Source: CAYQIM01 sp964417555 (GTDB lineage: Bacteria; Pseudomonadota; Gammaproteobacteria; Diplorickettsiales; Diplorickettsiaceae). Taken from it: 5,728 nt of DNA. The stretch lies in assembly GCA_964417555.1 (NCBI GenBank), contig CAYQIM010000032.1:1-5728 (forward strand), in the 5' to 3' direction. Shown here piece after piece: positions 5,674 to 5,728 of this stretch (position 1 is its first letter; each line of letters begins with the position of its first letter). Position numbers and translations under genes: made by a program. The notes beneath the pieces were generated by a model, which was not told the DNA's origin, made no database searches, and was given only the letters and a program-made list of their open reading frames with translations.

Positions 5674-5728
5674 GGAGCCCGCGATAGGCGTGCGTTGACG
5701 GGCGAAGCAGGAAACGCATCACGCCGTA
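5648..5728. repeat. GC-rich, strongly folding element at the 3' end of the pentapeptide gene
   Basis: Begins inside the last codons of the pentapeptide gene with a perfect hairpin: GCATTGC (5648-5654), loop GGAA of the GNRA type, GCAATGC (5659-5665). After the stop codon, GCCCG (5677-5681) pairs with CGGGC (5699-5703). Alternatively, GGCGTG (5687-5692) pairs with CACGCC (5720-5725), continued inward by CGTT (5693-5696) with AACG (5713-5716). The stretch after the stop is about 65% G+C by hand count in an AT-rich context. It resembles an interspersed REP-like element and may also protect or terminate the transcript, but there is no U-tract. It is cut by the window edge. Confidence 0.5.

Noticed and set aside
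1..5728. CRISPR arrays, tRNA or rRNA genes, insertion sequences
   Set aside because: No regularly spaced direct repeats outside coding regions, no cloverleaf or rRNA-like sequence, and no transposase or integrase motifs were seen.

Overview
The window is AT-rich, with poly(A) and poly(T) runs. It encodes a gammaproteobacterial-type tRNA-dihydrouridine synthase A beside two large repeat proteins of the kind used as host-directed effectors: an ankyrin-repeat protein and a pentapeptide-repeat protein. Short GC-rich, hairpin-forming stretches sit at both edges. Together this suggests an intracellular or symbiotic gammaproteobacterium, most likely of the Legionellales (Coxiella/Rickettsiella/Diplorickettsia-like). 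The organism assignment is inference from gene style, not from a marker gene.

Layout. A small secreted protein of unknown function (46-354, minus strand) is divergent from dusA (472-1458, plus strand) across a 117-base AT-rich intergenic region. A weak hairpin follows dusA, and an AT-rich spacer leads to an ankyrin-repeat gene (1673-2644). The next reading frame (2641-3156) has no start of its own beyond a TTG overlapping the ankyrin stop, and no ribosome binding site. It is most simply read as the C-terminal half of the same protein. Twenty-seven bases later begins an 829-residue pentapeptide-repeat protein (3184-5673). Its last codons run into a GC-rich, strongly folding element that continues to the right edge.

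The most informative observation is that the ankyrin gene and the following frame join perfectly through a -1 shift at an eight-A tract (2598-2605). The joined product is about 494 residues: seven or eight ankyrin repeats, then a C-terminal region with an F-box-like/PRANC-like segment, then a Ser/Glu-rich tail with a glutamate block near the end. That architecture fits an ankyrin/F-box-like effector that would address a host ubiquitin ligase. The gene is either a recent pseudogene, a phase-variable gene, or one rescued by slippage at the poly(A) tract.

The pentapeptide-repeat protein has an unusually regular higher-order repeat. Its modules are about 55 residues long (about two coils of the quadrilateral beta-helix), each ending in a 12-16-residue non-pentapeptide loop, so a row of loops should project from one side. 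It also has an unrecognised helical N-terminal domain and a separate C-terminal repeat. dusA is an ordinary housekeeping gene. The ankyrin and pentapeptide genes are probably one accessory effector-like locus, possibly co-transcribed. No RNA genes, CRISPR arrays, transposases or integrases were seen.
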